Below, one piece after another: positions 46,022 to 58,100 of a DNA stretch of 64,000 nt. A model generated the notes under the pieces. It was not told where the DNA came from. It saw only the letters and a program-made list of their open reading frames with translations, and made no database searches. The stretch's first letter is position 1. Each line of letters starts with the position of its first letter. A program made the position numbers and the translations under genes. Source of the DNA: Owenia fusiformis (lineage: Eukaryota; Annelida; Polychaeta; Sabellida; Oweniidae); contig CAIIXF020000010.1 in NCBI GenBank assembly GCA_903813345.2, positions 17,617,181 to 17,681,180 on the forward strand. Direction: 5' to 3'.

Positions 46022-48611
46022 ATGAAAACTAAATCAACTATGCAGGGTTTTACCATTTTTGTGGTGTTGTTTACTCTAACTATTGATGTGATTGCAGGTA
46101 AGTGTGAAACGTATTATGATTTAGTAGAATTAAAAAAGTCCATTTAAACTCACATGCAGTGCACCTCATCTGTAAAGCCTAAAGATAAAAAATTAAATTG
46201 AAACCTTACATGGGACATTCAAGAATAAATGGAGGATACATAGTTTTCGCTGAACAGTAAAAATAACTTAACTTCTAATTATGTATCTGTCTTTTAGTTA
46301 CATCGACAAAGAAGGGGGTCGCAATGTCACCAAAGAGAACGTTTTGCGACGATCTAAAACCTTTTGATAACGTCAAGTGGTGGTGAGTAGTTTTATATGT
46401 TTTATATTCTGTTCTAAAATCAATAAAATTTACGATACAAAGAGTCATCAGCGAAAAGAGAAAATAAGTACTCACTGGAGATCTAACTAAAAAAATCATG
46501 TGAAAACAAAATACTGATTTTTAGTTTAGATTTCCAAACCAGAATTTATCTTTTAATATCCAGCTATAACACATTTCAAAACAGAAGTCTCTATGTCGTG
46601 CATTGTTTTGAACTGGGCAGCTTTTTAACTTACTTTGCACTTCCATCATTTCCATGCAACGATATTTGATCTAGCTATGAACCAAATGCCATGGGGGCCA
46701 TAATAATGTCACGCGCTTAAAGAGGTAATGTCAGGTCACTGGCTTTGTCTGCGCTTGCCTTAGTAACCATATCCATTTTTGAAAAACACATACCAGAGGG
46801 ATGATCATTTTGAATCTAAGTTAACATACAATGGAAAACTATCTCTTTTGACGTCAAGAACAGTCCCTCAATATCAGCCTTTAAGTCACGTTACAATAAA
46901 TGGAAATATAACCCCAACCCCCGTTCAGTGCTGACCACAAAATTAAACCTCAAAAGATCTATCGAAATTAAATTGAATCGTATCCGAGTTGACCTGGCAT
47001 CCAGAGCAGATTTTTACAGACACAATTTTAAAGAGTTTACAGATCCCAGTTGCCCCTGTGGATATCAACAGCAAACTAAGTCTCATTTACTCCTTGATTG
47101 CCCTCTATCGAATGGAGCCAGAAAAGTTTTTACCCAAAACCTGAAGGAGCTGCCTAGTTTTAATTATAACAACTTTGCCACTTTAACAAAGGCTAGTAAA
47201 ATCAAGATTATGCTTTTTGGAGATTGTAAACTTTCAGATGAATGTAACAAAGAAATTACCAATTTATCAGCAAATCTTATTGACAAAACCATCTGATTAT
47301 TTATAAAAAATTCATGATAATAAGGACAAAGTTCAACCCATCTTTCATCAATCATTATCATTCATTCCTTACATTTCCCATAAGGACCATGTAACACTTA
47401 CAAAAGACAGGACACATGTTTTGAGAACCGTTATAAATATATGTTAATTTTGCAAATTTTATACAAGGGAGGCCAATAATGTAATGTTTTACCTAGGCCT
47501 TCCTAGTATGTTAACAAGTGTAAAATCTTATTGCAAATAAATAAAACTTAACCTTAAAAAAACATACAATGCAGATTAAAAGAATCAACACTATCATGTA
47601 GCGGTGTCTACACGATTTTCTATTTGGTTATTTCTGTCTGGGTATCGAATGTCATTTTCCTTCATAACTTGTTTGATTTTTACTCCATCGACAAAGTACA
47701 GGGAAACCTGTATATAGTATATGAAGATATTTTGCCTATTTTCGCTCTAATTTTTCCCTCTTATTTGTCACTTTTGAGGATGGAATATTTTTTCTTATTA
47801 GTTGGATGTTAAGATTTCTAAAATATACTAATTACTCAAAACATCGACTTAAGTTATTTCACGATAATGTGCGCAAGAAATCACATACTAGTATTTGTTT
47901 TAAAATGAGGATATACACTCTTATGTTTCTAGGTACGATTGGCGACTCACCGATGATTGGTTGGTCAAGGAGTGTGGCTCTGATTACAATCCACATGGTA
48001 TAGAAAGAGTACCTATGCAATGGGGAGCCCTCAAGGGCCCGATAAAAAACTTCCCTAAAGACGCTAAATATTTTCTAGGATTTAACGAGCCAAATCATAT
48101 CGCTGAAGCAAATATTCTTCCAAAAGATGCAGCTAGGATGTGGCGCGATTATATTCAGGACGCTGTGCCCGGAGATGTAAAACTTGTAAGCCCCTCAGCT
48201 GCACCATGTGGGAAATGCAATATGTCCCCGACAAAATGGTTTGATGAGTTTTTCGATGAATGTGGACGTGACTGTCGTGTCGAATACCTTGCAACCCATA
48301 TCTATTCATGCAATGCAGACCAAACTATGGCATACCTCGAAGGTCTCTGGCAGCGTTATAAAAAGGAAATATGGGTCACTGAATTCGCGTGTCCTTATGC
48401 CAAATCAACCGATATTGCGCTTGAGTACATGGCAAAGATTCTTCCAATGTTAGAGGACGCAAAATACATATTTAGGTATTCCTGGTACGTTAATAGGTTA
48501 TGGGTAGACGGTTTTATAACACGCGCAGACGCTCTGGAAAATGGAGATTTCTCTTTTCTCAGACGAACTGGACAATATTATAATGACTACAATCCACCAA
48601 AACCATTTTAA
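46022..48611 (+). CDS. Secreted GH128-type (Glyco_hydro_cc) beta-glucanase-like glycosidase
   Basis: Three exons, 46022-46097, 46298-46382 and 47933-48611, give 279 residues; phases match at both GT-AG introns. Residues 1-25 form a signal peptide (hydrophobic GFTIFVVLFTLTIDVIA). The catalytic domain begins FDNVKWWYDW, the Trp-rich first strand of the family. FLGFNEPN (Glu106) is the expected acid/base, and IWVTEFACP (Glu204) the expected nucleophile, both on strand ends of a TIM barrel. FRYSWY near 233-239 and several cysteines (146, 149, 164, 168, 180, 207) suit an extracellular disulfide-bonded enzyme. The family is known mainly from fungi as endo-beta-1,3-glucanases; digestion of, or defence against, glucan-bearing food or microbes is inferred. 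Intron 2 (1550 bp) holds a LINE insertion. The gene is convergent with the ABC transporter. Confidence 0.9.
46834..47560 (+). mobile_element. 5'-truncated LINE fragment in intron 2 of the GH128-type gene
   Basis: A frame at 46928-47296 encodes the C-terminus of a non-LTR reverse transcriptase protein. It has the zinc-knuckle-like motif CPCGYQQQTKSHLLLDC near 47057-47101 and then about 65 residues. A 3' UTR follows, ending AATAAAACTTAACCTTAAAAA. The 11-bp word AACATACAATG flanks the block at 46823-46833 and 47561-47571, a target-site duplication. The insert is therefore about 727 bp, lacks the endonuclease and polymerase domains, and lies in the sense orientation of the host gene. Confidence 0.88.
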
Positions 48612-49175
48612 GACATGAGAAACTGCGATTGAGAGGAATTTTAAGATTCATTACAAGAGACACTATTTTGTAGTCAAGCAATTGCATGTATTTTATTTAA
48701 TTAATGTGCTGAATTCACATATATTGTAAATACACATACCATATTATGGTATACATCTAATTGAACAATCGTAGCAGAAGTAAAAATCAAAAATACTCAC
48801 AGACAACCAAACACTTGCTTTTCATGTAAGTGTAAGTGTTCTTGTCACATGAAAGTGTTCTTGTCTAAACTGTAAATGTACACTGTTGATATTGAATATC
48901 ATTTAATTGTGTTTGTCGGTTTTACTCATTTTTAAGGTTAGTTTATTTCATTTTCACATACATATTACAGAACAATATGCAAATGAGATAGAAGCCGATT
49001 GTCCACCTTCATTGGTGGTAAAATACAATAAAATACAATTTTTGGCTTGGTTTTACTCATCTACATGTGCATTATGATTTCGTGTATTTGTTCATAAAAA
49101 TCTCCAATGTTTTGCATACTATTTGTTCCATTGCAACCAAAATAAATCCAGTCGTATATGTGTTTCAAATTATAA
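48612..49175. other. Convergent 3' spacer between the glycosidase and ABC genes
   Basis: A 564-bp AT-rich spacer that must hold both 3' UTRs. On the plus strand the first clear AATAAA is at 49027 (in CAATAAAATAC). On the minus strand an AATAAA (TTTATT on plus) lies near 48945. If both are used, the two transcripts would overlap by roughly 80 bases. No gene in the spacer. Confidence 0.5.
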
Positions 49176-52100
49176 TTATGTCCTCTTTTTTCTTTGTGTG
49201 TTTTGAAGATTATAATAAATTCCCTCTAGTCTTAAAAGCTCCTCGTGGTTTCCTATTTCTGCAACTCTTCCGTTTGAAATAACTGCTATTTTGTCAGAGT
49301 CTTGGATTGTAGACAGTCTGTGGGCAATTACAATACATGTACGCCCTTGTCTAGCCCGGTCCAATGCCTCTTGTACGATCTGAAAAAGAAATGCGAAATA
49401 ATAGACCTTTCCCACTTATCCCTGTGAAGAAGAGACACATAGCTTCATGGTAAATTAAATGGAATTGATGTAGTTATTACTGATTTCGTGATGTTGTTTC
49501 GTTTTGAGACACACTATATATTGAAAAGGTCTTTTCATGTATGATAAGCCAATTCAGAGGGGAACTGTTTAGATGTAAGGACTTTGGGTTTCACCTTTTC
49601 ACTCTCTGTGTCCAGTGCTGATGTTGCTTCATCCAGGAGAAGAATCTTGGGGTTTCTGACCAGGGCTCTGGCTATCGCTACACGTTGTTTCTGACCCCCA
49701 CTCAACTGTGCACCTTTGTCTCCCACGCTTGTGTTGTAGCCCTGGTATAACATATATCATATTTATAACAACACCACAAATAATGTACAAATGACCCAGA
49801 GTAGCATCCATAGATCAAGACCAAGGATACGAAATGCAATTGCACTGCAACTTAGTGTCAATTTATTGGGTAAACGTTCAAACCTACGAGAATGAGGCTT
49901 TCTAGCATGACTTACATCAGGTAAAGAAGATATGAAGTTATGAATGTTTGAACTCTTGGCTGCTTGTATGACCTCGTCCATTGTCACATTTCTTGAGTTG
50001 TCTCCATACATGATGTTCTCTGCGATACTAGCATCAAACAACACAGGTTCTTGAGACACAATTCCTATCTGTCTGCGCAACCAGGCTACGTTTACGGAGT
50101 GAATCTCATGACTCCCATCTAGAATCTGAAATGAATTAAATGTAAGAGGACATTGAGGTCAAGGACACATTGAGGTCAAGGACTGAGGGCAGGGTCATTG
50201 TTGAATGTTTGTTAATTTTTAGCACTTATACAAGTGAAGAATTTCAATAGTTGATTATTCAAGGGATCTTTGAAATTTTACATATGCTCTCGTGACTCAC
50301 AATGCTACCAGCTAAAGCATCATAGAATCTCTCAATGAGTTGAACTGATGTACTCTTCCCACATCCACTACTTCCCACGAGGGCCAGCGTCTGTCCTGGT
50401 GTCACGCTCAAATTCAAACCACGTAAAACTGGCACCTCAGGTCTTGATGGATAGCGGAACTTAACTTCTACAAACTCAACTGCTCCCGAATAAGAAGGCT
50501 ACATAAAACATATATATTTATTAGATTTAATCCTGTCTATGACTTAATTATTTTTAATTGATGGTTTATGGGATAATCCCTATTTATGCAGTTAATTTAT
50601 ATACAGTTATAAAGTAAAACACTCGTATAAAAGAGAACTTAACACACTAAGATACATACATAGTTTTCAAATCGAACGAGATCGATGCTAAAAGATAAAG
50701 ACCAATTATCGATGATTATATTGTGCCTTTGTGCTCTAAGTCTGAGTACTTACTGGTTCATTTCCGTGTGGTGATTCAGTGTCTATAGCCGGGATCCTGT
50801 CAAATAGTTTAAATAATCTGGCTGCAGCGACCTTAGCCTTGGCGTAGTCGGGTGCAAATGCGGCAGCCTGACCCATACCCATTGCACCCAAAATAATCAC
50901 CGAAAATACCCTAAAATACAAAAAATAAATAAGGTGCAACAATTTATATTGTAATTGTAATTGTAAAATTTATTATAGTGTCTTGGGTATAACTTTACAT
51001 AAAATATCAATTAAAACGGCCTATAAGACACCTGTCTTATCTATATAGAACCCGCTCCCTGGTCCTGAGCATTTGGCCACAGGCCCTGGCAACGTATAGG
51101 TAAATTCCAGGTTCACTCATAAGTATTTTAAATCGTTCTTCGTGATTTTCTTATATTATAACGATTCAGATCTTTACCAATCAGACGGCGTATTTGCCGA
51201 TTTGTGTTCTTCACCTATCATATTATTACACATGCACCAGTTTTCTTGACTAATTGTGTAATGTATTTCCAGTAAGTACATGCAACCATGTACTCGTGAA
51301 TTGAACACAACTATTCAACTTATAATCGATTTCAGGTTAATCGATTTTGATTTCACAGCTGTGATAATATTATGCCAGAACTCTTGGATTCATGTATGCA
51401 TACTCACTTGAAAAGATCACTCATTTGCATCAGTCTGATTTCTATCAGATAGGCACCATAAGTGAATCCTGCGGCGAATGCAAAATAAAATGTGGCCTGA
51501 GATAAAGCATATGTAGCTCCATAGACGAATGCTTTCTTTATGGAACTTTTATAAGGTGCCTTTAACTTTTCATAATACATCGAGTAGAATTTCTCTTCCT
51601 TTGTTAGGGCAGCTATGGTTCTGATGTTTTCCAATGCTTCAAGTGCAATCTGCAATATGGCACTATTGTGTTAAACATGCAAGAAGATGCGCCATAAACG
51701 GAAAGAACAGAGAATATTTAGAACAACCGTTCATAAAGAAATAAACGCCAACTATCCAAAATATATATTGAAAAGCCTACAGTGCGTATTTGTTCTTACT
51801 TTTTTCCAAAAAGTTTTTATGTTCTAAAATGGTAACAGATATGCATTTCAACATTAGTTAGCAATGTCAAGAATGTTACCTTCCCCGCATTTTCCAAAGC
51901 TTTCTTGTCACCTCCGGCTACACCTGACAACACTCGCACTTCCATTACTCCCGCAATGGCGAGTACAGGCACGAAGCCCATCATAACCAACGCAAGACGC
52001 CAGCCAAAGACGAACGCAATTATAATGCCAGCACCGATGTTTGCTGCGTTCATGAGAATCAAACCCAATCGTGAACCAGTTGCCTGTTTTGAATAAAAAC

Positions 52101-55100
52101 GATTGAGGTTAATGCAGTGAGACTTTTGCAAAATTAAGATAATCATTAAAAGAAAATGACAAACCCACATTGTTATATCTTTGCATATATGGTAAATACG
52201 GTGTCTTTAAAGTTGTGTCAACCCAAAAAGATCTTGAAAATACAACCTGGAACAATGTTCAAAACAGAGATACTGGAAATAATTGATATATTGAGTAATA
52301 TTACCCCCTGTACACTAGATGCGTCAGTTGCCAATCTAGTACATAATGCCCCTGTGCTGTTCTTGTGGTTATCAAACCATCCGATGTCCTGTCTCATCAT
52401 TGCCTTGAATGCCATCTGCCTCAACCTCATCGTCAATCCCTCACCGGACACACTGAACAGATATGTCTGCAAGACATACAAAATATGTAGTCCAAACTGA
52501 AAACGTACTGTGCACTACACTATGCACAATCAAAAAATGAGAATTCAATCGGCATTGATTATATAATGTCCAAAGTAATGATAAACTATCTCGTTTTATG
52601 AAAAGCATAGTGGGGAAGCACGATAAAAAGTCACGATGTTACAGCTCTTGAGTATCCTCGAGACATTATTCATATATTCCAAATCTAACTTATGATCTCT
52701 TTCCATATCGCGGGGCTTACTTGTAAGAATTGCATGAGTCCGACTACGGCGCCAAGAATGAGGAAAATGATTGCAAACATAGATGCATCTCTCTCCTGTT
52801 GTCCCATGTCCCAGTATGTGAATATCTAGAGAAATAAAAAATGCATTATTTCAAATTATGTCACGAAGAGACCAAATATAGCCTGTTTCGTGAATATTTG
52901 TAATTGTGTAACTTTAACGAATTGCATGAGCGGCTAAACAAATAGAGAAATAGGAGAGCCTGGGACAAGACGAACAATGGGTGAACGGCAACATTGACGC
53001 TATATATAATCTATAGTATATTAAATACGGACCAGCCAAAAATGTTCATCATGTTTATAAATAAAGCCCCCACCCTCAATGATACGTACAACTAGCAGTT
53101 CGCTAAAGATGATTGCAAAAATAGGCATTTCTGCTCCGTTGAATATGGCGGCGAGGCATCCACCGAGAATGTATGGCCATTCTGGTGAGTTGAGTCCAGC
53201 TAGTCGCTTCAGTTGTGGTGGAGGGAGCGCCTCATCTTCCGGCTGGTAAAAATGTAATATTGTAATATGTAACCCCAACGATTGATTCGTATGGTTCTGT
53301 TGCTTATTTACTTTATTATCTTAAGTTTTAGCGCAACTCTTAGTTTTAGTATTAGGTCCAACAAATTGTAAATTTTGCTTTGATATACAAAAAAACTTAA
53401 ATGTATTGGTTTACTTTCAAATACAAATTAAAATCACTTTCTGCTAAATTAAGTGGCATCATCAACTAAATCAAGTTGCATCATCCACTGTATAGATATC
53501 ATCAATGAGAAACGCTCGAAACTCACTGTAGGCGACAGATCAAGGTCCTCGTCCCGAAGCTCAGGCTTAGTAAGTTTGCCATGAAGAGACATTCCTGCTC
53601 CCAAATGCCTCAAACCCCGGAGGCTTCCTTTCAAACTGAAATTTAATACAATCATGGAGTTAAATTATCTGTATACAGAAACATCTTACGGGGGCAGACA
53701 TTAGAGTATTCCATGCCAATCAATGTGCAATTATTCATAACTCTAGCACTTAGTACAGGTGTCATTTACCACTTACCTGTTTCTGAAGCTGTTACCCCTC
53801 TTTAATTCCGAGACTAATTTGTCATCAGGAGACACTGCAAAAAGTGATTCAAGTGTAATACAGGGTGACCCAAGATGTGAGTCTAAACGATCTCTAAAGA
53901 TGTCCAAACTTTAATGATATCAACTTAAATTCCCATTGCTTTATGTACCTTCATGATGTCATGAGCATTGAAAATATGGACGCACTTGCGGAAAGGATTT
54001 CAAAACTAAGTCATTAAAACATAATTAACCAGCATTCATGTTTAGAGTTCTTGAACTGTCTATCACGTCTGTGAGAAATATTCAGATCCATGATCAAGTA
54101 TTAAATGAACAAAAGTGTTGCCAAATTGGTAGTCTCACAACAAAACACAACCACAGGCTGTCATAAAAAATATGTCCAGCTTGGGGAGCATCCTATTTCT
54201 CATAATAACATTAAGAAAACCTTTTTTCGAAGGCCCCCGCGAAGTGGGCGGAGCCATTCGTTCTATGGAACAGGTTTTGACCAGTCACGTGTCCAAAAAT
54301 CCGCCATTATTACCTTATATGGCAAATCATCACAACAATTTTCTCCACATATGATATGATATGGCTTTCGTATTCTTCTAGTGAAATTTCACTGGAGTAT
54401 CTTGTTAACTATGTCTATTAAATATGTCTCATAATGCCAAAGAAAATCAACCACATGCAATGAGCATACTATTTGCGGACTTCTGTTGAAGTCCGATAAC
54501 GTAAAGAGTAAAATATATTTAAAATGGCGCTAGTTGTTAGGTTTTCTTAGTGTTTTATGAAAAATAGCATGCTCCTTCAAGCTGGCCAAATCGTTCGATG
54601 ATGGCGCGTTACAACATTGGGTTTCTTATTGTTCATGGCATTCTGAGAAATACTATATCTTAATTTGTCACACGCTAACTGGAGATAAAGACATGATAAT
54701 AAGATTTTGTTGTATTAATTCATCTGAGAAAAACTATTATACTATTAATATCAAAGCAGGCCAACCTTGAATGTTGTTAGTTGTTATTTTACAATTGTAC
54801 ACGGACATGTATTAAATAAAAAGTGCAGACTATTATTAAAGATTATAATGAAATGAAAACTCTTCTAAGAATGATCTATCACTATAAAATGCTACAACAT
54901 TCAAAAGAATGTTTTTGAGACTAAGCAACTGACACACATCAAGCCTAGTTTTTGGTCTCATCGATTTATCAAAATGTTTTTCAAGTAGATCATTGTGCCA
55001 TCGATTCGTAAAAGTAAAACGAATGACAAAATGTCATCACCTAGTTGCTCACAATATTATTAGCCCCATCTAAATTTGAATTTCTGAGAACTCTGTAGAT

Positions 55101-58100
55101 GATTTTGAAAAAAATGGTCAATTTGAAGCAAGTTTTTTTGCCCTGGGACATGTGGGGTCATTGATGGTGAAATCTCAAATCTGAAGTCAGATTTGAACTT
55201 CTGAGAACTTGTAGATGATTTTGAAAGAAAAATTGGTTTTGAAGCACGTTGAAAAAAATACCCTTTTGACCTTGAGAAGGTTATTGAAGATCAAATCTAT
55301 ATAGCCAGATTTGAACTCTTGAGAACTTGTAGATGATTTTGAAAGAAAAATTGGTAAATTTGAAGCACGTTGAAAAAATACCTTTTTGACCTTGAGAAGG
55401 TTATTGAAGATCAAATCTATATAGCCAGGTTTGAACTTTTGAGAACTTGTAGATGATTTTGAAAGAAAAATCGGTAAATTTGAAGCAAGTTAAAAAATTA
55501 AACTAATTGTGAAGACAAAAAGCAAACAGCAAAAAGGAATAAGACTAGAGCATGCAAAGAAATTATGTTTCTACCGAGATAACTTTCTTCGGCGGGTTTT
55601 CCCTCCTCGTTTATCTCAAAAATCTCTGCTGCATGTTGGGAAACACATTTATTGATAATGGTAATTTGTTGGCATTTTCATTTATTACTTATTGCATATT
55701 TTATGAAATTCGTAAATACATTGTGGATATAGTTTATATTTCTATCGATATGTCTATATCAGCTGTGCAGGGGCGTAGCCAGCTTTCAGTCAGGGAGGTG
55801 CGATCGCCAAAAAGAATTCAGTCAGGGGGAGCGATTGTGGCATAAACAAGCCAGAAATTAAGATATATCTTGAATTTTATTGAATTGATGCAACTTCCTT
55901 CAAAATTGAGCTAGAAGCTTCAAATAAAAAGCATTTTAAAGCTCATTTCTTCTTCTATATCATGCTTATTTTTATTTGTTATGGGAGCTGTCGCAGCTAT
56001 CGCACCCCCCCCCCCCCCCCCTGACTACACCTATGGTTGCGTGATTTCTAATTTTGCTCTCCCTTTGGGAATTGTTCTTTTTCTTAGAATGATGATGGTT
56101 GGGATTGTAAAGGACTGAAATGCATGTCAGATGTTGTTAACTGTAAATGGTAAGTAGATTCACATGCCCACGGGGCCAGTATCATTGCATTATAGACAAT
56201 CAACTCGCAATTGTTATGCAAGGCATCCATGCGACGATAATGTGTTTTGACAAGTAAAATGTATTACGAATGTTGTTAATGCCTACTACTTGAGCAAAAT
56301 AGAGCCTCCAAGTGTTCTCCTTAGTGATGTTTAAATTACCTCTTCTGCATTAAGGTTCCAATACACCGTTGGAAAGCTGAGAGTGTGAGCTTGAAGAATC
56401 TAACCTCCATTTGAATTTTTGCTGAATGCAAAATTCTATATGACACTTTCATCACCAAGGGGTAAATTTAAGAAATCAATCATGCTTTTTCAATCAAAAT
56501 ATATTTTGACAATCGGTTTCTATTTTCAATCTGATTATCAATAACAACAAGGTTTGTGGTCTCGGCAACACAACAGTATATAATTATGATGTTTACACTT
56601 TGTGGTTAGGATTACAATTTTTCTTTGAATATAAAACAGGAGAATGTACTTTTAATTGCATAAAGGATATATTTGTGTCACTCTCCATGATCAGTCGTGT
56701 GACTTTGCCTCTCTCCTTAGTATAGTTTATATGAGATGGTGGTACTATGTGAAAATATATGGTTTCAGAATACCTACATGGACTGTTATGTCTAAGAAAA
56801 TATTCATTGGAATCACTCCATATTAGAGATTATGCATGTTTGAGATAGAATTCTACATTAGAGTAAAATAAAAAGATGCTGTTTGAGAAATTAGGTGTGG
56901 CAATAGAGGTCAAAGGTCAAATATTTGGCTTGATGGGTTCCACTTAACCTTGGTATGTAGTGCATCACCCATACCACTTGCTTAGATTGCAGGTAATGCT
57001 CATTTGGAATTAATTATATCATTGATAAAGTAAACTTATAAGGGTAAATTTTAATAGATAATATGAAGGTCAAAGGGATATGGTAATGCCCAATGTTAAG
57101 TAAAAGGTGCATGTTCTCATGTTAAGTCAATTCACGCTTGCTGCAATATAAATATTCTCAGGAGAAGATTAGTAATTTGAATTGTACATTCCTAAATACC
57201 CAAACTACACATATTTAAAGTACATATTATTTTTCAAATATCAAATCTCATTTTTACTGAAAACAAAAATGCTGATCCATTTTGTAGCATTGTGGGGGTC
57301 ATTGTACTTATGACCCCTATCTCAGCCTATCTGGGTTCAAACTTTTAAATATTCTCCAAAGTATAATTTGACATTGAATTGAGTATTGTAAATCTAAAAA
57401 TAATCCATTCTGGCAAAAGGGGTACTTGTCATTTTGAAATTGATTTTCATAAAACTAATAAATGACCCCTTGGGGATGAAAGGGTTAATATTTAATTTTG
57501 CATTCACTAAAACTTTTAATGGAAATCAGATTCTTAAAGCTCACCCTTTCAGCTTTCCAATGGTGTATATGAACCTTAGATGGTCATTTATATCACCCAA
57601 GTTTGCTCTACTATACGACCTTCGTGTTAGATAAACCGCTGTTGGTGTGGTGATATTACTTACTTTCCTGTTGTAGCTTTCCTTTCAGCAGGGCAAGTGA
57701 ATCGTCTACTTGTTCAGCTGTAAAATATATAATATTCTGTCCGTGTAACTTTCGGATTCGCTATGTGTATGTAAACATTACATTAAAATAATATGAGGAA
57801 ATGAAGACATTTTATAAAAAATATACAGAATAACCACAATAACATTAAACACTAAAGTATACATGAATTAAAAATACGAAATCGTTCAAACAAGTTAGCT
57901 GTTATGAAATATGTACTGTGTCCTCACCGTCCTTCTTTACGACGTCTTCACGAGTTTGCAGTGTCACAAGTTGGTAATATATTCCACCATAATCCATCAG
58001 TTCCTCGTGAGACCCCTGCTCCACAATTTTACCCCCTTCAAAGCCGCATATGAGGTTAGCGTAGCGAATAGTAGACAAACGATGGGCTATAACGATTGTA

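Larger units (their letters stand above)
53835..57663. other. Intron 15 of the ABC transporter gene (3.8 kb, repeat-filled)
   Basis: The longest intron of the gene, in the linker after NBD1. It holds a TACAGGGTGACCC end (about 53859), a small GC-richer patch with GGGCGGAGCC and CACGTG (about 54245-54290), a 118-bp tandem array (55080-55500), a GGGGCGTAGCCAG-type element (55769-56040) and a foldback (56290-57635). A perfect DR1 AGGTCAAAGGTCA lies at 56907-56919. No exon seen inside; exons 15 and 16 join in frame across it. Confidence 0.75.

Noticed and set aside
54245-54290. Intronic promoter (GGGCGGAGCC, CACGTG)
   Set aside because: Only two motif words in an intron; no first exon or TATA box follows on either strand.
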